NCBI GenBank assembly: GCA_030407085.1
Contig: CM059586.1
Coordinates: forward strand, 85,185,501 to 85,249,500
DNA: 64,000 nucleotides
Direction of reading: 5' to 3'
From: Trichopria drosophilae
Lineage: Eukaryota > Arthropoda > Insecta > Hymenoptera > Diapriidae
Both the position numbers and the translations under genes were made by a program. This document shows, in pieces, positions 1-13,329 of this stretch. Every line of letters begins with the position of its first letter. The stretch's first letter is position 1. The notes beneath the pieces are model-generated. The model was not told where the DNA came from, made no database searches, and was given only the letters and a program-made list of their open reading frames with translations.

Positions 1-825
1 GAAACCAAAAATTGATTATTTATTTTTTAAAAAGACACCTTTGAATTAAAATTTAAAAATTTTGTGTGAACCTGAAACATACTGAAATTATCATCGGCCT
101 GCTTTTCTGCTATCACTGACGCGTTGTCGCAATCGTTCAAAGCGACTAGTGGAAAAGAACGTGTGACGCGCATCCTACGTATTTTTTGAAGTGACTATTG
201 CAACATCCTGTATTGGTTTCGGAATGAATGAAATCCATTTCATATACAAAAATATTTTCATTTCAAATCTACACAATGTTGAGACGAAAAATAACACGTA
301 TTTAGTAACACAATTGGTCACGGATGCCTTCCAATCTTTTATGTTCCCACGATTACAGTATTCGTAGAAATATGAATATAGTCTATTAAAAATAATATAC
401 CATAATTTGGTTACAACATAATTGCATATGTCAATTAAAATTAAATACGAGTCAGGCGAGACATAATACGATTTTGATGTCACAAAAATTTAGTCTGGTC
501 CAAATAGTATTCCAATTACTACTTCAAGTGATAAAATGCTTAACACCTTGTTTCTTCGTGTTTCATCTCTTATAGACTTTTACGATCGTGAATGAATAAG
601 TTCACTATTTAACTATTTTAATCACGGAATATGTTTATTCCTTCTAAATCAACCCTCTTCAGTGAAATACATATTTCAAATGCCATCATCAGCATCATCA
701 TTTTCATTATCTATTTTCCTTGTCATCACCATTTTGACGTATTTGTTTACAATCCATACTTGAAAATGAACTACTTTTCCATGAGGAACAGAGAATTTTA
801 ATACTTTATGTATACCAGGATGGTT
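1..825. other. AT-rich non-coding stretch
   Basis: No reading frame with recognisable similarity or splice structure is visible. A short open frame on the minus strand near 175-483 has low-complexity, Tyr/Ile/Phe-rich content typical of translated AT-rich DNA. Nothing else is supported here. Confidence 0.6.
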
Positions 826-1681
826 AAAAATAACCGACTATTTTTTTTGGTGCTTCGCCGGAATTTGAAAATATATCTTGAAAAAATGATACTCAAATTT
901 TATAGATTTTTTTAGCTTGTTCCAGAGGTCGCTGACGATAGTCGAATATGAAAATCGGAATTTATTGAGATTTTAGTTTTGTTATCCATATTTGATCAAT
1001 ATTTTATACTAATAGTACTGAGATATTATTCTGCAGGCTTTAACAAATGAGCTTGAAATTATTAAGACAAAAAAAGTGTAATAAAAAAAATATTTAATTC
1101 GACAAAAAGGTTGGTATCATAGTCGATACGGCATGGGCGTTACACTACCGAAAAAAAAATAATATTAAAAGTATTTTCAGGTTATAGCGATTTCGAATAA
1201 TTTTGTTGAAAATCTGAAATAATCGTAATCTCACCTCTAAACATCGTGGAAAATAAGGCAACATAGGGAATTGTGTTGCCATTCACAGGCATCAGTTTTT
1301 TAAGCCTTCTCTTTTTTAATCGAATATACGCTGATTTGCAGCGGTTTTCGCTGATTCAAATTTAGAGAGTTTAAATAACTATTTTCGGTAAAATTATTTT
1401 TTTAAGAGACTAAATGGATAACTTAATTATATTTTGTAATCTGAATGAATTCAAGCTTACTTGTTAAAGCCTGCAAAATAATATCTCATCATTATTAAAA
1501 CCAAAATATTCACGCCAATGTAGTTAAGCAAATGTAAATGTCATTAAATTTCGATTTTCATGTTCGACAGTTATCAGCGCCCTCTACAACATGCTTTAAA
1601 ATCTGCAAAAATTTGAGTGCCATTTATTCAATGTATATTTTCAAATTCCGATGAAGCAAAAAAAATTGTCGGTTTTTTTGG
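826..1681. mobile_element. Foldback (long inverted repeat) element
   Basis: Two diverged arms are inverted copies of each other. The left arm (about 826-1,060) runs from an AACCGAC-type end through 'GGAATTTGAAAATATA' to 'GCAGGCTTTAACAA'. The right arm (about 1,450-1,681) carries the reverse complements of the same words in reverse order. A spacer of about 390 bp with no coding frame separates them. This is the structure of a non-autonomous foldback or MITE-like DNA element. No target duplication could be assigned, so the ends are approximate. Confidence 0.7.
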
Positions 1682-1689
1682 ACCCCCTA

Positions 1690-1800
1690 ATGTATACGCT
1701 AAAATTGTTGCAGTTAATTGCGCAGTTCTGGAGAGAGTATTTATTACATTTCACTCCTTTGAAGTTAATTTTACTTCTTTGGTGTATATTCCACGCTAGG
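1690..1800 (+). repeat. Dispersed repeat copy (family shared with 7,757-7,880 and 34,814-35,583)
   Basis: The stretch aligns by eye to 7,757-7,880 and 34,814-34,940. All three have an AAAATT..TTG start, then a sequence like 'TTGCG.AGTCC', then 'ATTTCACTC', and a later 'CTTCTTTGGTGTAT' or equivalent. Only the 34.8 kb copy has a second, inverted end, so this copy looks one-ended or truncated. Confidence 0.5.
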
Positions 1801-2149
1801 TTTCAATATATCTGCCGATGGAGCTATAGCTAGAGAAAGTATTATTGAAGGAACGAAACAAGAAAACAGGGCGCGGACATTATAAAGACGATAAAACTCA
1901 TCTATGCGCGTTCCGTAGTAATTAGTATATGTACAATTTTATACTTTAAAAGAAAACTAGTGAAGTATAGGTTGCCGAAGGAAAGATTCTAGACTAGAAC
2001 CTTCATCATTTATGTACCAGTTGACGAAAGTGCATTGTCAGGCTTTTTCACCGTTTATCTTAAAATTAAAATGTAAACAGATCCTTTTCCGTTCGTTCCA
2101 GTTTTCCTTATTCTGTACTGAGCCTATAGTGGTTAAAGAAATTAACGGT

Positions 2150-3300
2150 AAACCTTCAGAAATTACACGTGTTTGAAATCGAGAAATCGGCAATTTATTT
2201 GCATGTATTTTTGCCTCCTGAAAACGAATATGGGAATGAAATTGATAGTTCGACTAGATCCTAGCCGCTGTCTTTAAAAGACAAAAAACTTGTTTTTTTA
2301 GCTTTTTGCATTTAGCTAGTAAAATACGAATTGTACGAAAAAGTTTTGTGAACTAAAAGTGTAGAACATGAAATTCACAACAAAATAGGTGTTATACATT
2401 TTTATCGTAATCGCAAAAGGAAGTTAGTAAAGTGGTGATGAATGTATCTAAGCATACTCTTGTACGCCTTTACCTGAATTTCATTTAAAAGGAAATACGT
2501 CAGTAACAGACACCAATTGTCACTTAGGTTTAACTGTCACCTATATCAGCATGGTTGGAGATTAGGTTAGAATATAGAAGAAACTTTGGAGGCTGAGCCT
2601 CCCCAAAATTGAAAACCGGACAAGCGCTCGAAACGCGAAATCGAGCAGTTCTAAAGGCAAACGAATCAATTTTGGAAAAATAGATTTTATTAATTCATAA
2701 CAATTGTTTTTTACCAGTTTTATGTGATTCTTTATGGAATCAAAAATCGAATATTGGAGAATTGCATATTAAGATTCAAAGAAGCTTTTTGTGAATACAG
2801 AACTTCAATCGAGTTGGTAGTAAAAAACTGCATACATTTTTTAAGCGCTACAAAAAGTCGTTTTCGAAATTCAAAAGTCAACAACGTGTTTTGGATATAT
2901 ATTTTTACCTTTTGATTATCAATGTGATGATAGAATTTGGCGCTCGGTGATATCCTGGCTGCGGTCGTTATAAAACAACCAAAAATCGTATTTTTTCTAG
3001 TTTTTCATTTGTCTTCCAAAAATGAAGATTTGAAGAAATAAATTCACCTAACAAAAAATTTAGACCATGGCATTCTCCACACAAAAGGTTCTGCACGTTT
3101 TTTTCGTAATATCAACGGCAGAGCGATAAAATAGAGATAAACAGAGCGATAAAACGGTGCACCCCTTTTATGTTGTAGTTAGGTTACCGTAAAGTAAAGG
3201 TGGGGATGGGCGGGGCTATACCTACGTCACGGAAAGGCTCCACCCACAGGTCCCCCTATTTTTTACTTTCATAACCTCCAACCAAACACAATTTAAACAA
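2150..3300. mobile_element. Decayed copy of the 16,253-17,824 foldback family
   Basis: Around 2,205 and 2,290 the sequence has 'TATTTTTGCCTCCTGA' and then 'TTTTTTGCATTTA', in the same order as in the 16.3 kb element. A matching segment around 2,980-3,130 lies next to a GC-rich patch, and 'AACCTCCAACCA' at about 3,265 is also found in the centre of the intact element. Divergence is high and no terminal repeats were found. The family assignment is an inference from shared words. Confidence 0.45.
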
Positions 3301-3779
3301 CAACCAAGTAAAATTTAGGTCTTGCGGTGTATATTTTATTAAACTCGCTATCAGATAAGTACTAAATTGTGTACATCTAACATGTATCAATAATCATATA
3401 AACTTAACGAATAATACATTGACTGCAGATTACGTATTTAATATTGAAAATTCAAAAAAATATACAAGTATACAACTTTTTTTTAGAGAATTTCATGATT
3501 TACAGCTTTTATTTAAAACTTTTTTTCCTATCATCATATTCGCAACCACATGGTAATAATACAGATACCGCATCCAGCAGTTTCTTTTGTTTCGAAAACG
3601 TGCAATATTGGAAAGCTTACTATAAAGACATAAGCAAATTTTATTTGTCAAATAAATCAATTTCGAAACTATAAAAATCCTTCCAATTTCTACTGGGGCT
3701 TATTAAAAAATTGAATGTAAGTAAAAATAAATAAGATTTTTGAAAAATACATCAAAAAACTATTGACGTTTTAAAATAG

Positions 3780-4005
3780 CACAACAGGTTCTGACCTCGT
3801 CCAATTTCCGTGACGAGTGTAAACCACGTGCGCTTTCGCGATTTTCCCGAGACTCGTGCGAGCGGAAAAGCATCTTGCGGTAACGCGATTATCGTTCGGT
3901 CGCAAGAGCCGACCAGCACTTTATCGCTAATTAGAGCCACATTGACGGCGGCGCTTCGCCGTCGCACAATGTTAATTCAGTTGCACGCGTGCGTCACGGA
4001 TTTTT
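3780..4005. promoter_or_regulatory. CpG-dense island in AT-rich DNA
   Basis: About 220 bp is strikingly richer in G+C and CpG than its surroundings. It includes a GC-rich inverted motif (GACGGCGG...CGCCGTC) near 3,943-3,963. Both strands have short open frames, but neither resembles a known protein. It could be a conserved regulatory block or an unrecognised 5' exon; the sequence does not decide between these. Confidence 0.3.
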
Positions 4006-6130
4006 GTCCTTCCTTAACAAAAAAAAATCGGTTTTTATAAGCAAAAAACAGAAAATTCAAACTTTTGTATTTTACATTATGTTGCTGTATTCGTTTAAAA
4101 AATGTAAAATATCTGGACTTTTAACTGGTTTTTCTGTTTTCTTTTACTATAGATTGTTCGATAGAAGTTTTTTATTTCGAAATATTTGTAGTTTTACTAA
4201 TTTACCATAAAAATTTACTTATCTAATTTTTCAAAATAAAAATTGAATATTTTATGAGACGAAAAAACATAGTTCGTTCTTAATAAGAATATGCTTCGCT
4301 AATCCTAGTATTTTGCAACGTTTTTTCATTGTTCGTTAACTTAGTTTTATGCTTCTTTTTACGAATACTTCGCTTGTTTCCTAGGAAGCATTCGATTTGA
4401 CATTTATAAAATATTGCCCGAGGATAACGAATTCTTGTTATCTTTGTTATGAAGTATTGAAATAACTCCAGAAGTTGTGCGTACAATTCTTGTCCAATTA
4501 GTGATGCGACATCAAAACGTCATTTTTCCGACCAGTTGTGTTCATGGGTTTTAGCTTGTTTAGTACTTTAGCAATTCTTGATTTGTTCTTTTTTTAATGT
4601 AGATAATCTAAAATGCAGGATTGAACTTGCTTGAACACATTTTTATATCTTTCTATCTATTCGAAGGAAGTTACGTCTATATGACAGGACAAGTTTGTTT
4701 TTTATTGTAAATAAATGTTTACTGAAATGTAATTTATTTTATTTAGTAATAAACATATACTTGTCAGCCGACCGAATAACTGAAAAAAATTCATCACTTT
4801 GAATACATTCATGCAAAAATATTTCCAGGCAGTAACTTATTAATTGTTCAATTAGTAAGCCAAAGTGGGTTCGAAACTGTATACGGGCAACATTTTATTC
4901 GATAATGTTATTTATCTATAGTTATTAAATGCCAGTAAATAGAAATGAAGAATCAAATCACCGAATAAGCTATTATTTACAAACCTTTTGTAAAATTGAA
5001 ACTGGTTTTGATTTGTTTATTCGATACCCAAAAATGGAACAATGCCCAAACAGCAAAAAATATTCTGCTAATTTGAATATTGCAAATCCATTTGAATATT
5101 AAGCAGTGACCCCAAAAAATTCCGAGTATCAAGTTTCATGTGAATCCGAATGAATTTTTAAAAATTCGTCCTCCATATTGGATCCGGTTTTTTGAATTTT
5201 TAAAAATTATTACCTTATTCGTTATTACCGAACGCGACAAACTTCGAGTAATAAGTTTCATGCCAAGCTGAGTGTTTTTTAATTTTTTCGTACGCCATGT
5301 TGTAGCCGCAATTTTTAATTTTGAAAATTTTTATTGCGAAGGAGTTCCGGAATCGTGTCAGGCCTCTGAATCCTGTAGCATAATGAGTTTACTAAAAGTT
5401 GGTGAATATTACGATTTAAATTACAAAATGGTGTCCTCAAAATGGCGCTATTGATACAGAATTTTTTGGTTATTTGCATTTTATTAAAATATTTCTTGTA
5501 TCTTGTGTTTATGAATGATCGTGTAGATGTTTTTGAGGCGCTGAATACAAATCCGTTATTAGACTTTGAAAATTCAAAATGTGTTTGAAAACCTCTATAT
5601 ACTTAATATTAGATAATATTACATTTTTTTAAATTCCCAAATAACGGATTTCTATCAGCCTCAACAACAGTTAACTAAAATTTAACATTGTTTTTAAATC
5701 TTAATATGTTTGTTTTCGTTTTACCACAGTTGAAAATTAAATCCCTTTTTTCAAATAGTAATTGTTAATGGCATTTTTTTCGATAATTTTATTTAAAAGT
5801 GGCTTATTATATTTTATACAAAAATGGCTTATTTTGTCAATAATGAAATTTAATTGTCATTGTGGCAAACTTGAATTAACGTACATACAAGTGCAATCAA
5901 CGACTCATGCGCATATGCTTACGCTCATTAACTTGCACAATGTAGCTGCAGGCTGTTATAAACAAAGTGGATTCATCACCCTAGCCATTAAGCAAAAATA
6001 TTACTTTTGGATTGAATATTAGATTGTTTCTCAAAATTTAAGTGAAATGAAATAGAAATTTCGAAAGGGGAATGTATTTTAAATGATCTTCAAGTACCTT
6101 GGATTTCAGGTACAGGGTCATTTTTTAAAT
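4006..6130. other. AT-rich stretch with a short diverged direct repeat
   Basis: No gene is seen. At 5,100-5,440 there are related, imperfect segments around 'TTCGAGTAATAAGTTTCATG' and 'AATTTTTAAAAATT'. They look like an old tandem duplication similar in style to 18,185-18,400. The rest is unremarkable AT-rich sequence. Confidence 0.45.
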
Positions 6131-6137
6131 TATCAAA

Positions 6138-7621
6138 ACAGAGAAAAAATAAGAATGGGAGAGACTATTTAATATATTTTGGGAGAGAGTATGGGCGAAA
6201 CTATTGGCCAGTGTTTGGCATAGTCAATTGATATGAAAGTCGAAGAAAAAAATTAGAAATACGGATACTATGAGGAAATAGTTTGGGACAGAGTATGGGA
6301 GAAACTATTCGGCTGGGTATAAAATAGTATCACCCAAGGTTTTGCTCAGTGAGAGCCCATACTATCGCACATAACTGGAAAATCCTTCACTGAATATTTA
6401 CAATTAATTTTTACAAAACTTCCCAGAGAAGTCTCGGACGTATCTCGATTAAAGAGGCAGAAGACGATCTCCCTAATAAATTGAAGTAAAATAAAGTGCA
6501 AACAACCCGAAAGATACATCCGAGAAATTTCAAGTCCACTGAACAGTTCATCAAAATGATAAATGAAAACCCAACATCATCGTCGATATCAACGCAGAAG
6601 ATGGCGAACTTAAAGCTGCTGCCCTTCCACAATTCCTAAATCATTTGAATCCTATACAGGACAAAAATCATTTGAAAGAAATGAAAATACATTTTGCAAG
6701 AAACTGAATTCTGGAAACATGGAAAATGCAATTTTTTTTTAATAAATTTAAGATCGTTACATTTACACATTATGGAGGTTTGACAGTTCGACTGATAATG
6801 TCAAAATATCAACTTATCTTTTGTTTCAAGTCGATCGTTGGACTGTTGCTAAGGACTGTTGATTTAAAAAACAAGCAGAAATTTTGACAGTTTCGATCCG
6901 AACTTCTTTAATGAATGTGTCAATGGAATCAAAACGAATGTAAATTTAGTTAAAATAAAACATGCATTATCCGTAGTTTCTTCTAAAATATAATGTCATT
7001 ACAACCGAATGATTCTTGTCTTGTATAGCTATAGGATTCAAACGAAATCGACCGGATTCGAACGGCTTACGAACTATGGAAAGTCAGCAGCTTCAAGTTC
7101 GCCATCTTCTGCGTTGATGTCGACGATGGTGTTTGCTTTTTATTTATCATTTTGATGGACTGTTCAATAAACTTGAAATTTGTAGGATGTTTCTTTTGGA
7201 TGGTTTGTTCTTTATTTTATCTCATTTTTTTAAGGGAGATCGCCTTCTGCTCTTTAATCGAGATACGACCTAGATTTCTCCGGAAAGTTTTGCAAAAATT
7301 AATTGCAAAAGTTTACTGCAGGATTCCCATAGTATGTGCCATAGTATGGGCTATCAGTGAGCAAAACCTTGGGTGATACTATATTATAGACTGCCCAATA
7401 GTTTCTCCCATACTGTGTCCGAAACTATTTCCGCGTAGTACCCGTATTTCTAATTTTTTCATCGGCTATCATAACAAGCCTCTGCAATACTTTGTCCAAA
7501 ACTATGGGGCGTCTTTGGGCGAGACACTAGGATTGACTATGCAACACACTGGCCAGTAGTTTTGCCCATACTCTCTCCCAAAATATATCAGATAGTCTCT
7601 CCCATTCTTGTTTTTTCTGCG
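6138..7621. mobile_element. Long foldback element with iterated GGGAGAGACTAT words
   Basis: The left arm (about 6,138-6,665) and right arm (about 7,018-7,621) are inverted copies. Both begin with a GAAAAAA.AAGAATGGGAGAG end, share 'AAAACCTTGGGTGATACTAT' in opposite orientation, and share the words around 'AAGTTCGCCATCTTCTGCGT'. Within the arms the word GGGAGAGACTAT / AGTATGGGAGAAACTATT recurs many times. The matched open frames in the two arms are mirror images, not genes. No transposase is visible, so this is a non-autonomous element. Confidence 0.8.
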
Positions 7622-7756
7622 CGAGAGACTATATCGCTAAACATCTCATAAAAATATCAACTGATCAAACTTTCTCAATTTATTGAAGTCAATTTACTAT
7701 TAACGAGAAAAAGCAGTCTTTATGGAATGAAAATTTGTCCTTCGTGGAATGAAAAT

Positions 7757-7880
7757 CTACACAATAAAATTTTCCTGGTCAATATTGCGTAGTCCTAGAG
7801 AGATTAATCGTAGCATTTCACTCCTCTAGCCTTAAATTTCACTATTTTGGAATCAATTTGACTTCTTTGGTGTATTCCAT
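7757..7880 (+). repeat. Dispersed repeat copy (family of 34,814-35,583)
   Basis: This is a second one-ended copy of the family seen at 1,690-1,800 and 34,814-35,583. It is recognised by AAAATTTTCCTGG...TTGCG.AGTCC, then 'ATTTCACTCCTC', and then 'TTTGACTTCTTTGGTGTATT'. Confidence 0.5.
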
Positions 7881-8042
7881 TTCATTGTATGTGTTATGCA
7901 CGAAAAACAATTGAATTTAAATTCTAAGGAATTTTAAAAGCTCTGACGATAATTTAAAAATAGACTTTAGTATGAAAGCATTTGATATTATTTCAAATTA
8001 TTAGTACATTTCCTATTACGTTTAATGTTGGTATTGAAACAT

Positions 8043-8621
8043 CCCAAATAGCACACTTTATTCCATGCATATTTCTGGAGTATTCCTTTGGAACATTGAG
8101 AATATTCCAAAGTAATATTCCAGGAACATTGAAATGTCCAACGTTCGGAATATTTCTTTGGAGTATTCGGCATTAGAAATATTATAAACTATAAAAATTT
8201 TGTTAGAATATTCCAAAAACTATCAAATAATACAGACGAAATAATAATGCGAAATGAATGATTATCATTTTTTAAGCTGATTTCAGAATATTTCATCGAG
8301 GTGTCACAATTATTATAAATGATTTCCTAAAAATCTAGTAGGTAATTGTTAAAAATACAAAATATATTTTAGTTGTTTATAATCCCTCGACTTTAATTGA
8401 TAGCGTTTTCAAAATGCGAATAAAATGTTCAATCTGTAATGCTTAATAATATTTATGATTCAGAATATTTCAATGGATATTCCAAAGGAATGTTCCTGGA
8501 ATATTCCAAAGGAATATTCTGAACATTGGATATCTCAATGACCCTGGAATATGGATGGAATATTCCCAATGTTCCAAAGGATATTCCGGGAATATGGATG
8601 GAATAAAGTGTGTTATTGGTG
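8043..8621. mobile_element. TIR element built of GGAATATTCC words
   Basis: The left end is CCCAAATAGC followed by 'ACACTTTATTCCAT'. The right end is the inverted equivalent, 'ATGGAATAAAGTGTG' followed by TTATTGGTG. The roughly 170-bp arms on each side consist of repeated, degenerate palindromic words (GGAATATTCC, CCAAAGGAATATTCC). The AT-rich centre has no coding frame. No clear target duplication is seen (AT on the left, AC on the right). Confidence 0.75.
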
Positions 8622-10800
8622 ACTCTACAGATTTATAGTAAAATTTCCATAAATTCGACAAATGTTTACTAGAAATATTGGCGTATTTTCCGTGTGGACG
8701 TTTAAATACATTTAACTGCGGATTCATAATTATCAGCCTTATAATTTCCAGTGTGGAAGTCATTCTCTATATATTGGAAAAAAATACGTCCAATGTACGT
8801 CCAACGTACCTCCATTAAGGATATAGCGTATATGCAGGGTATGCCTAGAACACGTATCATTTGTGATCCTATATCAATGTTATGCCCACGTGATAGTCGT
8901 ATATATATTCAACATTTGTCAAAATTTGAATCGGTAAAATCATTAGACACCCAGAACAGCCGGAATATATATAAACATTAAGTCCACATTAGATTACTAA
9001 AGAATGTTCTTGAGTCACATTTTGCCGCGCATTTGACGAATTATAGATTTGAAATAGCCAAAATATTAGATGATATGGAATATTGTGTGTCTTTTTTTTT
9101 ATTTATCTATAATAACGCCAAAGCTGAGGTGGTTCGGATTCCACCGTCATAAACTGTAGGTCCCGTTGCGATTTAGTCCCATATGGGTTCAGAAAAGTCG
9201 GCGTAAAATAATTAAAAAAAATACACAATTTAATTAACTAAGTGTGGACTTAGGTCGTGACTCGTAAATGAATGTACAAGAATCAGAACTAAAAATGAGT
9301 CGACAGTGTGTTTGCGGTATACAAAATATAATAAGTAAATGTAAAGGAGGGAATAGAACCAATATTATATCAATTCACTAAAAACGCAACGTTTGCGGTT
9401 TTAAAATAGAATAAAAATACGCTGATGAAAAGTGTCTAAAATCCGATATTTGTACCATTTCTTAATACCTAACCTATAAATGACTCTCTAGACCCTTCTG
9501 AAAAACATTGGACATGTTGAATAGACTGATTTATTTAAAAAATATTGTTTTTTCGTGAGTTTCAAAGTAATTTGGACAATAGAACTTAATATAGAGAATA
9601 CTGTTCAGAAAGCGGCAACTTATCATTTGCTTCATAAAACAACCCCTTCCCTAGTGGAAATTTTATCTTTTCATTTAGGGCGCTGGCAAGGGCCCTTGCT
9701 ATAACCGGGGTTCTGCCCAGAGCTCTAAATGTGACGCTAACATTTCTACACGGAAAAAAATAGTACGTCGCTCCAGCCATATTGCCCAGCTAAAAAAGCT
9801 TCCCACTGCCCAGCAGGTCGATGTAAGTCGCGAGTGAAGACGTAAAATGACAATTAAAATTGGAAATCCTTAAAAATTTTTTTTCTATAAATAGGTATAC
9901 TTTTCTTATGTCTTTAAGAATATTTCTACATAATTTCTAGACGATGTGGTAATTAATATTATTTGTATATGATTTTTTAAAGTCGTTAATAGTGAAAAAA
10001 TCACTACTTTTTTCATTTTAAGGCTTCCGTATTGATTACCGCGTTAGATACGACAAAAATGCACTGAACCTTTTTTGTAGAGCACAAAGGGTTATTAATC
10101 AAAACTCGTGAATTGTAAAAGAATTATATCCATGGTTATGATTAAAATGTCAGTTGTTAATAATGGTAATTAACAAATGAATTTTCTGAGTTTTAATCTT
10201 GTTTCTAGAACGATTTCCAATCTTTTTGTCGCACGTATGCTCAAAAGGCGAGTTTAATTTTCGGTGTAAAGGAGCAAAATTACATCATTAATAGCATTGA
10301 TTAATTCTAGGCTACATTGCATTCGTATCTTAAAAACGACGAGCTCTATCGTATTTTATAAACAAACATATTTGTATTGCAGGAGGAACAAAATGCCACT
10401 TTGCAACCATGACATAAATATGATTTATATCTTAAGTACTTTATACAAATCAATTTCGAAAACGGGAGTTTTTAATACGTCTCCAAACATTTTGACATTC
10501 TTGTGTTCTGAACCTAAGTCAAATAATGACATGTTTACCAATACACCTAACCCAATAGGTTACTCGGATGGGTTATTTTTCTAAAGACAGATACGATGCT
10601 GTGAAAATCTCAATTCCTATTTTCCTAAAAATATTTTTGTTCGCAATTTTTCAATTTTCTTATAAAAAATATTTGTTTTAGTAAGTTTTACAGGTCAAAA
10701 TAAAAAACGCACTGATGCACGAATTTTCCAAACGTTTACAGAAATGCTCCTTCGCAGGTTCACCGAATACTTAAAACGTCACTGAAACTAATTCAGAAAA
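8622..10800. other. Non-coding stretch with ACACGGAAAA-type element ends
   Basis: No gene is recognised. An 'ACACGGAAAAAAATAGTACG' end at about 9,748 matches a terminal motif that recurs in the window (54,784, 34,240, 19,725, 36,083). A segment at 10,045-10,075 resembles 56,188-56,215. The minus-strand frame over 9,586-9,780 reads into this element end and is not a convincing gene. Confidence 0.4.
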
Positions 10801-10814
10801 TACGACTCGTTATT

Positions 10815-11400
10815 CCGGAAAAATGTCAACAAAAAGACCAGACTCGCGACGCACGTCAAGGCACCGGCATCGCGCCGAAGAAACTGGCGTGAAAGTCCCA
10901 AGTCTCTCGTGTGAATGGCCACACATCGACAAGGGAGACTTATGCTTGTGCATACATTGCAATACGACGTGTCGTCTAGGCCCGATGCACTTCGCTTTGT
11001 CAGTTACGCAAAGTCGTACGCAGCCTTGCGTTTCCGCGATGACGACTTTTATCCCCGTTTACGAGTGCATCGGACGTCGAGCAGTCGCCCGAGGATACGA
11101 GTTGCGTTGAAAAGGGCCTTGGAAACGAGTTGCTTACGCATGAACCTTAAGGGGAGTCCCCGCCGCTGCACCTTAGACGCACCTTTTCGACATAAGTTAA
11201 TAAACTAGTTTTTAAAAATGCACCGTTTCAACGGATACGCGAAAGGAGAGACTTATTCCACGCACGACTGATTCTTTATCCCGGTTTTTGCCAGCACTCG
11301 ATTTGGCAGGAATCGATTCCATCTCATTGAGCGGCAATGCACATACGGAAGAACTGAATTTATCTCATTAACGTCCGCCGAGTAAAGGTACTGGAATCAG
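10815..11400. promoter_or_regulatory. CpG-dense block
   Basis: This block of almost 600 bp is much richer in CpG than the flanks (repeated CGACG, CGCGAC, GCATCGCGCC). It contains overlapping plus-strand open frames of about 95 codons at 10,823-11,110 and 10,915-11,208. Neither frame resembles a known family, and both contain no domain that I recognise. A conserved cis-regulatory or promoter-proximal region is as likely as a coding exon. It lies about 2.5 kb upstream of the first visible sarcoglycan exon. Confidence 0.35.
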
Positions 11401-13327
11401 TTTCCAGCTGTGATTTATCACTTTAGTTTTATCATTATAACGGATGTTGATGGTTGTTTAAAATAATTTTGTTGATAGAATCCTTCAACGTTACTTTGTT
11501 GATATTACGTGAATGCTTTATTGAACTTTGTTCTTGATCTCATTTTAGATCTATGTTATTTACTGATGTAATGTGTAGCTTCTCTCCATTTTCGGTGTAT
11601 AATTGTTGTTCTTCCTGTTAAACACGACTGCCCTAAGGCTCTGGATCAGTGTTACTAGCTTCTCCATGCATTAGAATAGAAAAGGCCCACGCACCGATAT
11701 CTACTAAAATTCCTCTACACTGGCAGCCCTAAAAAAACAGTACATGGTCTACATTCACAGATCATTGAGTGAGCTAACGATGTGCCGACTTTTGCAAGGT
11801 ATGTCAAAATGCTCGAGGACCAGCTCATGAAGAGTTCGGGTTCAAAACAAAGCTTTAAAATTCTAGCTCTGGCAAATGACCAAATTCCAGGGATCATTCG
11901 ATAACTTTGCAAGTTCCCCTTTTTTTCGTTCTCCAGGTATAGTGCTTCATGGTCTTGAAGACTAGAAAGATATATTTTGTGGCATATCGTTTTCTAGATA
12001 CCCTCCTCCGGAGTTTTTGCTAACTCCAGTGCAACTCCATAGTTTTCAACCCTTAATTTTTGGTCCCGAGATAAAGGGTGTCATGGTTTTAGATTCACAC
12101 TAACAATAAGTATTAAGCTAGAGACTTCGACAACAGACCGCAAATTAGAAAGTAATATAACTGAAGAATAAGATCTACGGTACCACCTAGATACCTAAAA
12201 CTATTGAGCGGTGCACTTGGGCAATGAAAAATCACAATGGAGATCGCGTAAATCCCATAAACTGCGAAAATGTACACCAAAACGTCGAAAACTCTGCAGT
12301 AAAATAACCAACTATAGCGTAAATCTAGGATGCGATTAATCCAGAAAATCGAATGATCCCGAAGCTTCAGTCTTTGTCTGAACCAGTATTTGAAATCGTG
12401 TTCGGGTGCCTGGTTTTTAAGGATGTGGTCAGAAACTTCCAAAAGCTCCTGCTCAGATCAGATTATAGATAACACAGCGTATACTTTACTTTGAGCTGCA
12501 CTGCACTGGTAGGTTCATAAGTTCAAATTCACAATGCAATGTAGGACCTTGAATTTGGACCTAATACTCTGTTTGCAATGTCATCATTAGACGTGTTATA
12601 GTTTTTTTAGACATTCATAGTATAATTGTTTGTCGCACAGCCTATTTTCCATGTAACTACACCTTATTATTACACTCTTTACAAGGATCTACAAAGTATA
12701 CCCTAAAGAACAGTTAATACTCTAATTAGTCTATTCGAATTTAGAATTATATTTATCCTATGTGCTAATAAAAAATACGATACTAACTTCGTCCCTCAGG
12801 CGGTAGCGTACTGAACTGCACAGTCATAGGTCGTTGTCACAGTGCGCAGAAAGGACATTGTCAGAACAAATTGTTCAACTTTGCATCTACGCTCTAAAAA
12901 GCGAAGAAAGGCAACTGAAATCTGGAATTTTTACTGAAAGCAAGGTGTACGAGAAAAAATTTATGTACCAGACATTGGCTGACTTAAGATACAATCATTT
13001 TAAGAATTTATTTTTCTAGTATAACTGTCCACATCGATTTCTAGCTCAGTCTTTCGTGATTTCGATCTATCATCGTCACTCAAAGCAGTGATTCGCTTAG
13101 TTATTAGTTAATAAAATTATTAATAAATATATAATTAAGTAATCTATGAAGCGTTTCGAACATAAACCCACTGTACAAGTTCGAAACCATGTACCCATCC
13201 TTCATTTTCTCCTTCACAAACAGGACTTCCACAAAACTCATAATTTTAGTTTAAAAGGCTCAACTTTTGCAAAAAGAACCCTATAACGGGTGTCAACGAT
13301 AGACACTTACTAATTACCATAGCACTT
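11401..13327. other. Unassigned stretch
   Basis: A minus-strand frame at 12,113-12,442 is open for 109 codons and has hydrophobic stretches that could span a membrane. I find no motif that would assign it, for example to a chemoreceptor. It lacks supporting splice structure, and no start was tested. No other feature is supported. Confidence 0.3.
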
Positions 13328-13329
13328 AT

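Noticed and set aside
6411..7376. Two similar hydrophobic small proteins on opposite strands
   Set aside because: They are mirror-image arms of one foldback element, so the similarity is not evidence of coding.
12113..12442. Possible insect chemoreceptor fragment on the minus strand
   Set aside because: It has hydrophobic stretches, but no conserved C-terminal motif or splice signals, so I do not call a family.
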